From Dillenia suffruticosa (Eukaryota > Streptophyta > Magnoliopsida > Dilleniales > Dilleniaceae): a stretch of 64,000 nt of DNA. Of the stretch, positions 47,850 to 60,300 are shown piece after piece; positions within the stretch are counted from its first letter, which is position 1; each line of letters begins with the position of its first letter. The DNA is taken from contig JAVTVX010000027.1 of NCBI GenBank assembly GCA_033439265.1, forward strand, positions 2,991,001 through 3,055,000. The letters run 5' to 3'. The position numbers and the translations under genes were made by a program. The notes under the pieces were generated by a model. That model ran no database searches. It had not been told where the DNA came from and saw only the letters and a program-made list of their open reading frames with translations.

Positions 47850-50320
47850 TAGCTTTTTTTTTTTTTTTTTCTTGTGTGTATTATAATTATTGAAAGAAAA
47901 GAATGAAAAGTGAAAAAAAGAATTAAAAAAGAAAAAAAAAGAAACAAAAAAAAAAGAAAAATAGGGAATAGTAGGAAGCGAATAATAGGGGAACCCAAAA
48001 AAAAAAGTGAAAAAAAGAAGAGTGAATGATGAAAAAAAAAAAGTAGAAACCCAAAAAAAGTAAAGAAAAAGAAGGAAGGGTGAAAGGTTAAAAAAAAAGA
48101 AGTAAAAAAGCAAAAAAAAAAAAAAAAAGAAAAACCCTGAAGGGCAAAGGATGAAAAAAAGAGAGAAAAAAAGTGAAGGATAAATGATGAAAAATAAAGA
48201 AAAAAACCCAAAAAAGAATAGTAGCAAACTGTTCACATCCATGGTGGTAATTCCTCACACCCCCCCTCCTTACGTTTTTTTTTTAAAAAAACCTTTAATG
48301 GTGTGTAGTTATACATGCACACAGTTTTTTTTATCGGAGAATATTTTAATAAATTATACAATAAAAAAGGACTCAAGAAAAGAAAATGACTAAAAAAAAC
48401 CAAATTATACCAAGATGGATCAAGAGGATAAGGAACTTTCAAAGAGAGTTGCGAAAGTAGTGAAATCCACAAAAAAAAGAAACAAGTGAAAAAAATCGGA
48501 GAGATGAGAAGAGATAGATTAATAAGACAAAAAGGGTGAAGAAAGAAAAAAAGAAGAAATAAAAAAAATGAATAGTAACAAATCAGTAACAGTGGAATCT
48601 AAAAAAAAAGGTGAAAAAAAGAAGGGTGAAGGATGGAAAAAAAAAAGAGAAATAAAAAAAAAAGAAGAATAAGAAGAGACCCAAAAAAAAGTAAAAATAA
48701 AATAAAAAAAACGGAGGGTGAAGGGTGGGAAAAAAAAGAAACAAAAAAAAGTAAAAAAATGGAATAGTAGTAAACTAGTAATAATGGAATAAAAAAAGTG
48801 AAAAAATGGTAAATGGTGAAAAAAAAAGAAGAGAAAAAAAAAGAAGAGTGAAGGGTGAAAAAAAAAAGAGAAAAAAAAAACGAAGAGTGAATGGTGAAAA
48901 GAAAAGTAAAAAAAAAAGGAAGAAGAAATCTCAAAAAAAGAAAGAAAAAAGGGAACAGTAACGAACTATTCCCATCAAAGATGGTAAATCTCTCCCATCC
49001 CCTCCCCACTTGTTTCTTTATATATAGTTAAGAAAAATTAATATTGAGATAAAATTAAAATTATAGAAAAAAACACAAAAAAAAGTAAAAAGGGAAAAAA
49101 AAGAAGGAAACAGTTATCTACTATTCCCATCCGAGGTGCTACTCCCTCCCACTCCCACTCCCCCTCCCCCTCCTCTACTCGTTTCTTATCTTAGAAAAAG
49201 AAAGAAAGAAATCTAAAAAAAAGTAAAAAAAAAAGGGAGGGAACAATGTGCTATTGCTTCCATCCGACGTAGCATGCCTTCCCACACTCCCTCCCCACTG
49301 TTGCTTTCTATAATAGTAATATCATCATCATCATTATTATTAATTAAGAAAATTAAAAAAGATTAAGATTAAAATAAGATATATATATATATATATATAG
49401 AGTGAAGGGTGGAAAAAAAGTAAACAAAAAAAGAAGAAATAAAAAAAAAGTAAAAAAAAAAAGATAGTAACAAACAAAAAAATGGGGAAGGATGAAGGGT
49501 GAAACAAAGAAGTAAAAAAAGGAAAGAAAAGGAAAAAGAAACCAAAAAAAAGAATAAAAGAAAGAGAAAATAATAGCCAACAGTTCCTATCCGAGATGGT
49601 ATTCCCTCCCACTCTTCTCCTCCCATGAGTGAAATGTGGGAAAAAGAAAGTAAAAAAAAAAAAAGAAGAAACCCAAAAAAAGAATTAAAAAAAATAGTAG
49701 TAAACCGATAACATGAAACCTAAAAAATAGGGAGTGAAAAAAAAGAAGAGTGGTGGGTGAAAAAAATAAAGAAAAAAGAAGAAACCCAAAAAAAAGAAGA
49801 AGGATGAATGATGAAAAAAAAGAAGGAAAAAAGGGTAAATAGGTGAAAAAAGAAGTAAAAAATTGGAACAGTAGCAGATCGGTAACAGTGAAACCCAAAA
49901 AAAAAGAAACAAAAAAAAGGGTGAAAGGTAAAAAAAAAAAGAGAAACAAAAAAAAGGAAGGGTGAAGAGTGAAAAAAAAGAAATAAAAAAAAAGAAGCAA
50001 AAAAAGGGGTAAATGGGTTAAAAAAAAAGTAAAAAAAAAGTACAGTAACAAACAGGTAATCATGGAACAAAAAAAAAAGAAAAAAAAGAATAGTAAAGGG
50101 TGGAAAAAAATGAAGTAACAAAAATGGAAGAAGAAAAAACCAAAAAAAGTAAAAGAAAAAAGAATGGGGAACGGTGAAAAAAAAGATAAATAGGTGAAAA
50201 AAGTAAGAAAAAAAAAAGAAAGAAAAAGAAACACAAAAAAGTAAAAAAAAAAATAGAGGATGAATAGACCGCCGAGGTGGCAAAGCCTCACAAAACCCCT
50301 TCCGCTCTTATATTAAGAAA
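47850..50320. repeat. A-rich (purine-strand) degenerate satellite-like array
   Basis: About 2.4 kb in which the plus strand is almost all A and G, in words such as AAAAAAGAAGGGTGAAGGGTG, so the minus strand shows long Phe/Ser frames that are not genes. Two kinds of landmark recur. One is an ACAGTARCAAACNGGTAACA-like word before TGGAACC (near 47966, 48569, 48761, 49690, 49866, 50039). The other is a mixed cassette with TATTCCCATCCGAGGTGGTA followed by CTCCCACTCCC and sometimes TCGTTTCTTATA (near 48236, 48968, 49125, 49257, 49587, 50268). This is a degenerate multi-unit repeat rather than plain poly(A). Spacing varies from about 130 to 730 bp. Confidence 0.7.
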
Positions 50321-53300
50321 TCTATACATTAACTTCCACTCTTATTCTTTTCTATTATATTAAGAAATTTATATATTAAAGTCACTACTAAATCAGGATT
50401 GATATTAAAAATATTTTTTTTCAAAATTTAGTAATGAAAAAAATTATATTATAAGAGTTACCCTTTCAGTAGGATCTTTTGTTAATATTCAAATCAGATT
50501 AGTTAAAATATAAATTTAGGTAATGGTGGTGGGAGAACAAAATAAAGAAGACATCTAGAAAATTTGATATTTGAGACTTGCTGGTGAGAGTTTTTTTTCT
50601 TTTTTTTTTTTAAAATATATTTCACCAAGTTAAAAAGAACATTGTCCCTTGTCTACCTTAGAGACAGTAAATGTTGCCTCTCTCATCTTAGGTAAAGCAA
50701 TTCTGAATAGGAATATCTAAATGAGCAAGATGTCCATATCTTACCCGATATCTTTTATGAGTTCGAGTATTTGAATCTTCATGGACTTCTCTATTTTTAT
50801 AATTTTTATGATCTCTATATAATCAAAATAATCAAAATGAGCGAGACATTTACTTTGCATTATCTGGAATTTTAATTTTCGGAATAACGCAAGGCAAGGC
50901 TCCAATATTAGGATCCAAAATGCATAATTTTGAAAAAGCCTTTGTGGTTTGGTTAATCAACCACTGCTTTTTGGAGAGAGAGTTGAAGTGTTCAAGAGGG
51001 CTTTCCTTACTAAGACACTTCAAATGCTGTTCGGTAATTCCCCTAAAAGAAAAGACTTGAACTAAGCACAATGTACCAATGTAATTCTTATTTCATCATT
51101 TATTCCTATTATGAATGAATAATAACTCAATTGACATCGTTTTCTTTCTTCTAGAGATTTCAAATTTGATTCTCTCCTACGTAATTAATTAATTAATATG
51201 AAATTTTATTTTATCATTATTATTTTTTTACATATAACTAATATATTATATTACGTCGAAACTTAACTTTTATTCTAAATACTAACTATTAAGATAAAAA
51301 AAATAATTAAGCTAGTGGGTGTGCGACTGGTGCAAAAGTTGAGATCACTTGCTTCACTCAACTTTCCGCAACGATATTCATAAAACAAACAAAAAACCAA
51401 AGTTGCATCAGAGTTAAAGTCCATGCTTTTCTCCCTCGCATCAATTATAAGATAAATAAAGTGATGCATAATGGATGCTTTTTGCAATGAAGAAGGTCTA
51501 AGCTTTTGAAAACCACAAAGCAACTTTGGATGCTGAAAGGATGGGACAACTGGTGGGTGATCGCTCAATTGTCACCCATTCAAAATCTTGGCCTAGAAAA
51601 CATGAGATATGGTTCTTTCAAAAGCAACCAAAGTGACCCCTCCGAAATTAGAAAAAAAGGAGATTTGGACCATTTTCATGAAAGGAAAGCCCTACAATGA
51701 AACAAATCTAAAAACTGGTGTTCTCTATTCTTGGAAAACATCATAGTAAAATGTCTTCGGATTTCAATGCCAGTTACCGGGGGAATATTAAAAATCTATT
51801 TTTTTATTCACCCCAAGATCAAATAGAATAGATTTTTCTTTTTTGGGGTATATCGGAGAGATTCGAAATCAAAATCTTTAGGAAAAGAGATAGAAAATCA
51901 CTCTTTCACCATCTTATTAATTATGGTGTGATTTTAGCCTTCAGGTATAAATTATCCCCATCTCACCCTCATAAATAAATAAATAAAGAAAAAATTATTA
52001 ACGCCATCATTCATTATGTCGAACATAGAAAAATATATGATTTTGTTTTTATAAATTTATTTTTGTTTTGTGGTTGAGATGGGAAGGAGACCTTTATTGC
52101 TTATGTTTTGAAGGAATCAAAGTTATCATCAAAACTAGAAAGCAGATTAAATTATGGAAGATCCATTTTGAGGAAACAACTTGACAGATCGATTAGCTTC
52201 ATATGGCTTTCTCCACTCAAAATAATCATAAAAAAGAGCCACTCTCCCCCCCCCCCCTCCAAAAATCAAATTGGTATTGGTTGTCATATGGGATTAATGA
52301 AAAAGTAGTAGTTGTTCCTTTTTCCTTTCCTGTTCCCACTGTAAGATAGCTGTGACACTAAACATGGAGTGATAACACGTTGTGGGATTAACGATGTCTA
52401 CTCCTAATTAACACGAGCTCAATGAGTGTTTTTGCTTTTCTTTGGAAAAATATAAAAACATGTCAAATTAACACGAGCTCAATATAAACTATGCTGTCAT
52501 CTCTCTCTCTCTCTCTTTCCGACCATCTGTGCAGGGTAGTTCTAGTAAGATTTGGTTCATACACGAGATGAAGTTGATGTTAACATGTGAAGGTTCAACA
52601 CCACTAGGGATGTCTCATGTGGTGCAGGTGCGGAGTCCTTTTGGGAAAAAAATGATACATATCAAAGAACTAAAGGGTCGAAGCATCAAAGGAAAGCTGA
52701 GATAAGTAGGTCATTGCATCTCAAAGGAAAAAGAAAAAAAAAATGTCACCCATCACGAAATGTTATTTTCCTTCCTTGGCTTTAGGACTTGAGGCTTCAA
52801 AAATTAGACAATGATTGATTTTCTTTCTGTATTTAATTTTATTTTTGAAAAATTTGTGAAATTTATCACGCCCATTTTAATTTTTATAGACACTCGATTT
52901 TCGCATGCCACGAGCCTGAGGTATGGAAAGTTACGGTAAAGCACGTTCACACATGGATAGTTTTAAACCAAAGCCAAAATTTTATATTAATGATAAAATA
53001 TAATATGTATTTGAAATTATATTTCTGAAAGAGATAGAAATTATAATTTGTAGGGAGATTAATAATATTTATATTTATAATTTTTATAATTATATAAATA
53101 ATTGTTTCCTAAAATTTCAAGGAAGGTTCCCCCTCTCCCTCCCCGCGCCTGCAGCGCCTGCGGCTGCAGCTGCTCCTCCCTTTCCCATGCATGCATGCAT
53201 GTCAACAAACATTTATAAACGCACACGACAAAAACATGTATAGAAGATTGTCTATCAATGAAAGGCCTTGATTTCCCTTACTTTTGAAAGTTTTTTGTTT

Positions 53301-54235
53301 AAACCATTGTAAGATTTTAAATTCTCATATATATCCTTTTTAAATTCTAGATTTGCCCCTTATGAGTTTAAAGCTCGCACATTGGCCCCCCACACGTGTT
53401 AGCCAGATCAGTCCTAGCTTTTTACAAAGTCAAACTCGAGATTTTACGTGAAGAAAAAACCTCTAACACCCATCTAAGCTAACCTCACATAGTTAGCGTA
53501 GATTTGGAAATCTACAAATTTGGCCCTTTGATGAGTTAAGATAAGGTAACTTTAAGGTGATTTTGTCCGGTCCCCATGGGGATGGACTAGTAATTATAAT
53601 CTCCTTTCCTAATCCGTAATTCCAGTTTAAATCCTAGTGTAACAAAAACAATGATAATTTTGTCCATGATGAGGAGGGATTGTGGAACTGGACTTAGTAA
53701 TTCTCTGAATAATTGGTTTACGCCTGATCAAGCCCAGCCCAATAACAGGGCCCATATTTGGATGGTCCTTCAGCCCCAACTTTAAAAATACGTTCGGTCC
53801 AATCTGGGGTAGGCCGAAGAATAAAAAGTTGAGCTCTTTGAATAAAATAAAATAATGTAAAGAAAAATTCCAACGCAGCAAGACAGACCAGCCCAATACA
53901 ATAGGCCTATATAGCTATCCCCATTCTGTTTGGTGTGACCTTGGGGCTAGTTGGGCCTTAGGCCCAAAACGGAATCCTCAATTTGGGGGACCAATAAGAA
54001 AATCTACTTTTCCTTTGGGCCTGCACTGCACCGACCTATTTCAAAATTAAATTCAGGATGAGTCAAGTGCGAAACGCACGCGTTATAGGGTTTTAATCTT
54101 GCCCGTCCCTTCCGGGTTTCCCTAAACCCTGATTCTTCTCTCTCTCTCTCTCTCTCTCTAGAAATTATGCGATTTCTGAGATGACGGGCTTCATCAACAA
54201 CAGAAATAACAATCCCACACTTCATCGTAGCCTAG
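50321..54235. other. Intergenic region upstream of the NYN gene
   Basis: AT-rich, no supported gene. It holds an inverted R1 remnant (about 50450-50525), a C9-10 run near 52250, a GC-rich CTGCAG-repeating patch with a GCATGCATGCATGC run at about 53135-53195, and a (CT)n tract (54138-54160) just before the NYN gene. Confidence 0.5.
54138..54160. repeat. (CT)n in the NYN gene leader
   Basis: CT run ending 76 bases before the start codon at 54236. Confidence 0.85.
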
Positions 54236-54303
54236 ATGAAGCTTCTTTCTCCGAGATCTCTCTCTCTATCCTCATCGTCCTCGCTTACTTTCTTCCTCTA
54301 TAA
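54181..54303 (+). other. Upstream ORF overlapping the NYN start codon
   Basis: A 40-codon frame from ATG at 54181 to TAA at 54301-54303 overlaps the main ATG (54236) out of frame. A second, five-codon upstream frame starts at 54167 and ends at 54184. If transcription starts before 54167, both could reduce translation of the main frame. No leader mapping is available. Confidence 0.4.
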
Positions 54304-54334
54304 GGTTCAATTCTCTCACTTTTCCTCTTCATCA

Positions 54335-54365
<31 letters not shown>

Positions 54366-57300
54366 CCTCTTCATCCCCATCGTCTTCTTTCCCTTCGTAC
54401 TCATCCCGAAAACACGACGAGGAGAGCCGAAATGTGAGGGTTTACGTGTGGTGGGACTTTGAGAATTGCTCGCTTCCAACTGGGACCAACGTCTTCAAGG
54501 TCTCTCAGTCGATTACTGCCGCAATCAGAGCTAATGGAATCAAAGGGCCAATTCAGATTACGGCTTTTGGCGACGTTTTGCAGCTCTCGAGAGCTAATCA
54601 AGAGGCTTTATCTGCTACCGGAGTCATTCTCTCTCATATTCCCAATGGTTTGCCCTAATTTCACTTCTTCATTCTTTATCTTGTTAATGATGATTTTGTT
54701 GTTTTAGATGAATGTGTTTTGTGATATGAACTGTTGATTATATATGGTTCATTCAGTTGATTATTTTTGGCTCCCCCCCCCGGCGAAAGGTTTGCCCTAA
54801 TTTTTCTTCTTGCATTATGTACTGTTGATGCTATTGTTGTTAAATTTTTTAAGTTCCATGATTTTATAGGTTGTATTTGTGAGATGAACTGTTGAATAAA
54901 TGTAGTTAACTAGATTGATTACTTAGATGAGGTTTGCTAGAATTATAAACAATTTTTTTTAAATAGAAATAAGAGGGTTTTAGGTTTTTTTTTTTCCTTG
55001 GGGGTTGTATATGGAGATAGTAATTTGTTTTGAAAAGGGAAAACTTCTCATTTTTTTGGTTCCAAGAAACAAAACTTGGACTAGAAATGAATTCCACATT
55101 TCTGGCGGAGTACATTTCGTTCCAAGTATAGGCTATGCCTATTACTTGTAACTAAAAAAAAAGGTGGAGTTCATTTCTAATTTCATAAAACGTATAGACT
55201 CCAAATCAAAAAAAAAAAGATTGAAATTTGCAAATGAACCCCATGAGAGTTTGTGGGTCCACATATAATTACTTTCCTGTTACCATATTATCCTAATTTG
55301 ATAGCGAGAAGCTAACTTTTTTGAGGGAATCTAATTTATTTTGGAGGAAAAATGCATGTCCCAAAAGCCCCATTGAAACCCATCAAAATGATTAAAGACC
55401 AAGATGCCTTACTCCCCCCCCCCCCAAAAAAAAACCCATAAAGCAAAATAAAAATTCTTTCAAAACCCCAAATAAAATGAATCGAGACAGGCTGAAAAAT
55501 GCCTTCAACATATTTAATTTTGATCCACACCACACAAGTTTTGACAGAGAAAACAAAGAAGACCCCAAAAAACTTTTGATTGATAATAATATTGGGACTG
55601 TGTCTTGTGCAAACAAAGAAAATGAAATGAAAGAAACTTCTAAAAGAATAAGAAAAGAGAATGTGTCATTTTACAGGATCAAGTTTTCTTGAATGTTGCT
55701 ATGAGAATCTTTATTTTATTGAATTTACAAGCATGAAGAGATTTTATGATTATTTTTCAAGTTATAATACCTTTTAAATGAAGAGTAAATATAATTTAGT
55801 AATAATGATATTTAGAATTGAATTTCAGTATTTTTTTTTTTTGTTTCAAGTATAGAAGTTTAGTTGAATTCTATGTTTTACTTTGGGGTTCAAAACACAT
55901 GACTTCATTTGCAAATAAACTCCATAATTCAGTTCGTTAATTGAATCAAACTCCCTTTTTCATTTGGTTCGAAGAATACGTAAATGAATTTATAAATTGA
56001 TGAACAATTTTTGCAACTCATACTCATTTTCCCTTTTTTGAAACATTCATAATGTACGGTTGCAAATTGAAGAAGGTGTTTGTAAAAACTAATAGGCTCA
56101 ATAGAAAGTTCAATTATACTTGTGTGATCAATATACTAATTTTACTACCCGAAATTGGTTGATTTGGTTGGTTCTAGGTATATTTGTCCACCTCTAATTG
56201 TGATGGTGTCATGCTTTGCAGCTGGCCGAGCTGGTTGGCTTTAGTTTTGCCAAACAGTAAGTTAATACAGTTGCGAACATCAAGAATTGTAGGAGCACAG
56301 TAACCAGCTCTTGGCTGCCTAAGATTTTAGTTGCTGAGATTGATAGTGCTCTACATCCTTTCTCCTTTTCGGTTTGCAAATTTTGATAACTACTTTTTGC
56401 ATTAATATAGGTGGTGTTGGAGTTTGATTTCATTATTACAAGCTGAATCTTCATTGTTCTTTATCTTAGATTTTAAGTTTGGAAATTTAGAACATCCCCC
56501 TTGTTTCAGATTTTCTACAATGCTCATTCATTTATTCGTCTGAAATGATACTTCTATAACCGATGAAAGGTCAATTATACTTTTGTGACCAATATACTAA
56601 TTTTTTACTAGCCAAAATTGGTTTATTTGGTTGGTTCTAGGTAGATTTGTCCACTCCTAGTTGTGATGGTATCGTGCTTTGTGGCTGGCTGAGCTGGTTG
56701 GCTTTAGCATCTGCCAAACAGTAAGCCAACATAGCTGCAAACATCAAGAATTGTAGGAACACAATAACCAGCTCTTCGCTACCTAAGATTTTTGTTGCTG
56801 AGATTGATAATGCTCTACATCCCTTCTTATTTTTGTTTTCACGTTTTGATCAATATTTTTTACATTAGCATAGGTGGTGTTGGAGTTTGATTTCAATATT
56901 ACAAGGTGAATTATTCATTGTTCTTCAGTCTTAGAACCTGGCTTCTTCATTTGGCTAAAAGATGGCAATAATAATCACAACAGCCGTTTTAGGCCACAAT
57001 AAGGGGGCTTGGATGGGGTTTCTCTTACACTGGCAGCATGATGATCATTAAAGCAATCATAAAGGCTGTTTTCTAGAGGGACTTTTGCCTGTTGTTATAG
57101 TTGCAACAGCATATTTAATGCATTTGGGCCTTTTTGTTTTTCATTCTATCTAGTTTTCTCTTCTTGAGAACACTTTGTAAAGGCAGTCGATCATTGAAGA
57201 TCCAAAATCAAGTTTTGGGAAGGGGGGGGGGACTCTCTTTAATATAATTTGAAGTTCATGTTCATTGATCTTTGACATCTGAAAGGTGTAAAATGTAAAA

Positions 57301-60300
57301 TCTGAGTTTAATCCCTTTTCGTCATTGTTTCTTAACTCAGTGTTGTTTGATTTAGTGTTATATGTATATATATATATATTTTAATGTGAATATCATTTGA
57401 TGGCCCTTTACAGCTGATACAGTACATCCAGGACTGCAACCATTATGTAAACCATTGCCTACTGAGCTATTGACTCCCTTGTCACTTTCACCATCAATGC
57501 TTTAAACGTGTCCACTGAACCTTTGTTCAATTAATCACCAGAATCAGACCCTGGTCTTGTGTACTGCTCATAGCTTTCCTGCATTAGGATTGTATGCATG
57601 CGGATTCTAGCAGACCTAGCCTGGGGTATTTTCAATTTTAGTTTTGTCTATGAAGCACAAAATGAAACTTATTCTTCAAAATTATGTCAGAGTTGATTTA
57701 TAACCACAACACTTGCCAAGTAAATGTTGGACACTTTATATCGAATATCCCATTTCTATTAGTTCCAAAACATTGGATATTTATGAGATTCTTAGCAGCA
57801 GATCTTCAAATAGTTATTATTGTCATGGATATTAGGCACTTAAATATTTAAGTTGTTAACTGGTCTCTTGAGATGACGTGAATATTTCATTGTAGCTACT
57901 TTTAGATGATTTAATTATTTGCTGTCTGAAATATTAATAAATAAAAAATAATCACACTAATATCATAACCTAGAGAAGTAATAAACATTAGGTGATTCAA
58001 GAACTAGCATATTATTGAAATATTTCAGAAAATGCTATTTCCTAAATAAATGTACACATGGTGCATGCATCTGCTCATGATACTGTAATGCTTTCATAGA
58101 TTGGGCTCATAAATGTATAACGATGTTCATGAACTTTGATCTAAGAACCATTGGGTTTCTGGTGCTGGCAGGTGGAAAGAACAGTGCCGATAGGTCTCTT
58201 CTAGTAGATCTAATGTATTGGGTTTCTCAAAATCCGCCACCTGCACATCTTTTCTTGATTTCTGGTGACAGGGACTTTGCTAGTATTTTGCATCGGTTAA
58301 GGATGAATAATTACAATATATTACTAGCTAGTCCCGAAACAGCTCCTAGTGTTCTCTGCAGTGCTGCAAGTATCATGTGGCATTGGAGTACTTTGGTTAG
58401 GGGGGAAAACCTCACTGGAAAGCATTTCAACCAACCCCCGGATGGTCCCTATGGTTCTTGGTATGGCCACTTCAAAGCACCTATTGAAGACCCCTTTTTA
58501 GTTGTCAACCAACAGGCTTGTCCCAAGTCTGAAGAATTACCTGAGAAAGCATCAGATTCTAAGCCATTTCCAGTGCCAAAAATGGTTGTCAAACAAATCC
58601 ACAATATACTGAACACATATCCTAAAGGATTATCCATTACAGAATTGCGTGCAGAGTTAATAAGATCTGGTATATATGTGGATAAGGACTTTTATGGATA
58701 TAAAAAGTTCTCCCGCTTTCTTCTGTCAATACCCCATGTTCTAAAGCTCCGCACAAGAGCTGATGGCCAGTTTTTCGTATGTAGTGCAACCCCAAAAGCT
58801 CCTGAACCAAATGAGTCTTATCTGGATACGGCAGCAGTGCCTGTTACTATGCCTAAAGATAAGGACTTATCCACAAGTCCCGATTCAGAAGTCAAGGATT
58901 GCTCTGTTAATCAATTTGTTACTCCTCCGGTGCCTGTGGCTACCCCTAAAGATCAGAATATAAACATTAGTCCTGAATCAAAAGTCAAGGATTGCTCCCT
59001 TAATAGGTCTGTTACTCCTGCAGTACCTCTTACTACAAAAGATCAGGACTTGACCATAAGTCCTGGATCAAAAGTCAAGGATTCCTCCCTAAATGGATTT
59101 GTTACTCCATTGCATGAACCTGCTGTGGCAGAGCTCCATTTACATGGCAAGGAAGTTAGTGCAGCACAGAGTGAGGGTCAGTCTGCTTCTCTGGAGAAGC
59201 CAGATTCAGCAACTAAAATGGGTTTCTTTCGTAGAATATCAAGAAAATGGTTTGCTAAAGATAATGGTACCAATAGAACAAGTGACAGCTTTCAGGAGGA
59301 ACGTAATTGTAGTGATGCATCTGAAAAGACCCAACATGAGAAGAAGACTGAGGAATCAAGAGTTGAACCGGCGAATCCACCAAGTGTAGCTTCAGATGTT
59401 TTATCCAAGGATGAATCAGCTAAGAAAATCAGTGTGAGCTCTGAAGCATGCATTGACAAGTTGAATGCACCACAAGGCTTGTTCAAGCGCTTTATGAACC
59501 GCTGTAGAATTCTAATAGATGGAAATCCTGATAGTTTGAGTGACCAATCAACTGAAATAGTAAAACAGATGGACAAGCTTGGTCAGAAGCATCATTTATT
59601 TACGCAAGATGCATTTTGGAGTGGCATAGAATCATTTCTAAAGACAAACAAAGGATCAGGCCTTGTCACTCAATCAAAGACCAGGTATGTGCTCTCTGTT
59701 ATTTATTTATTTACTTTCATTTGCTTTTCTCTCTCCTAGTTCTAGCTTATTTGTTTTATAACAATCTGTAGTCTGGCATTTGTATTTATGCACTAGCTAT
59801 TCAGTTCTGAATTACTAACCCTTCACATAGAATTGCACTGTGTGACTACACATTTCTTAGGTTATAACCTTTATCTGGTATTATGAGACCTCTTTGCAAT
59901 TTATGGTGGGATGAACATTTGTTCGATATTGCATTGAACCTGCAAACTGACCTACCCATTGAACTTAAATGGCTCAGTAAACTTCATTTTGCCCAACAAC
60001 TTGACTATATTAGTAAATTCGTCTTCAGTTGTTCAGACAACTGGTGATATGTTCCATGTGGTCTTCACATAATAACTCCCTGCAAGCTTTCTGGTTCTCT
60101 TGCTTTTGAGGTCTTTGCATCTTCTCTTGGATGCAGATAAAGATAAACCGGCTCAACCAACTTAAACTCGTTCCCTTTGGAATTGCCTATGGCTCTCATG
60201 TAGTGAAAGAAGCACTTGTCATCTTGTCTTCAACCTAGTAGCTTCAGTGACAAAATATTGATGATATAAGATGGTCAGTTTAGGCTTCATAGTGTTAGGA

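Noticed and set aside
49587-50291. 234-aa minus-strand frame (and 47823-49626 relatives)
   Set aside because: Almost only Phe, Ser, Leu and Pro. It is the complement of the A-rich array, appears in overlapping frames, and has no start context or domain.
53135-53195. GC-rich CTGCAG/GCATGC patch as a regulatory hairpin
   Set aside because: Short, simple and isolated; nothing links it to a gene.
58123-58171. ATG at 58123 as the start of the NYN protein
   Set aside because: These codons are intron read-through. The acceptor at 58171 joins in phase to exon 1, which supplies the first half of the NYN domain including DFENC.
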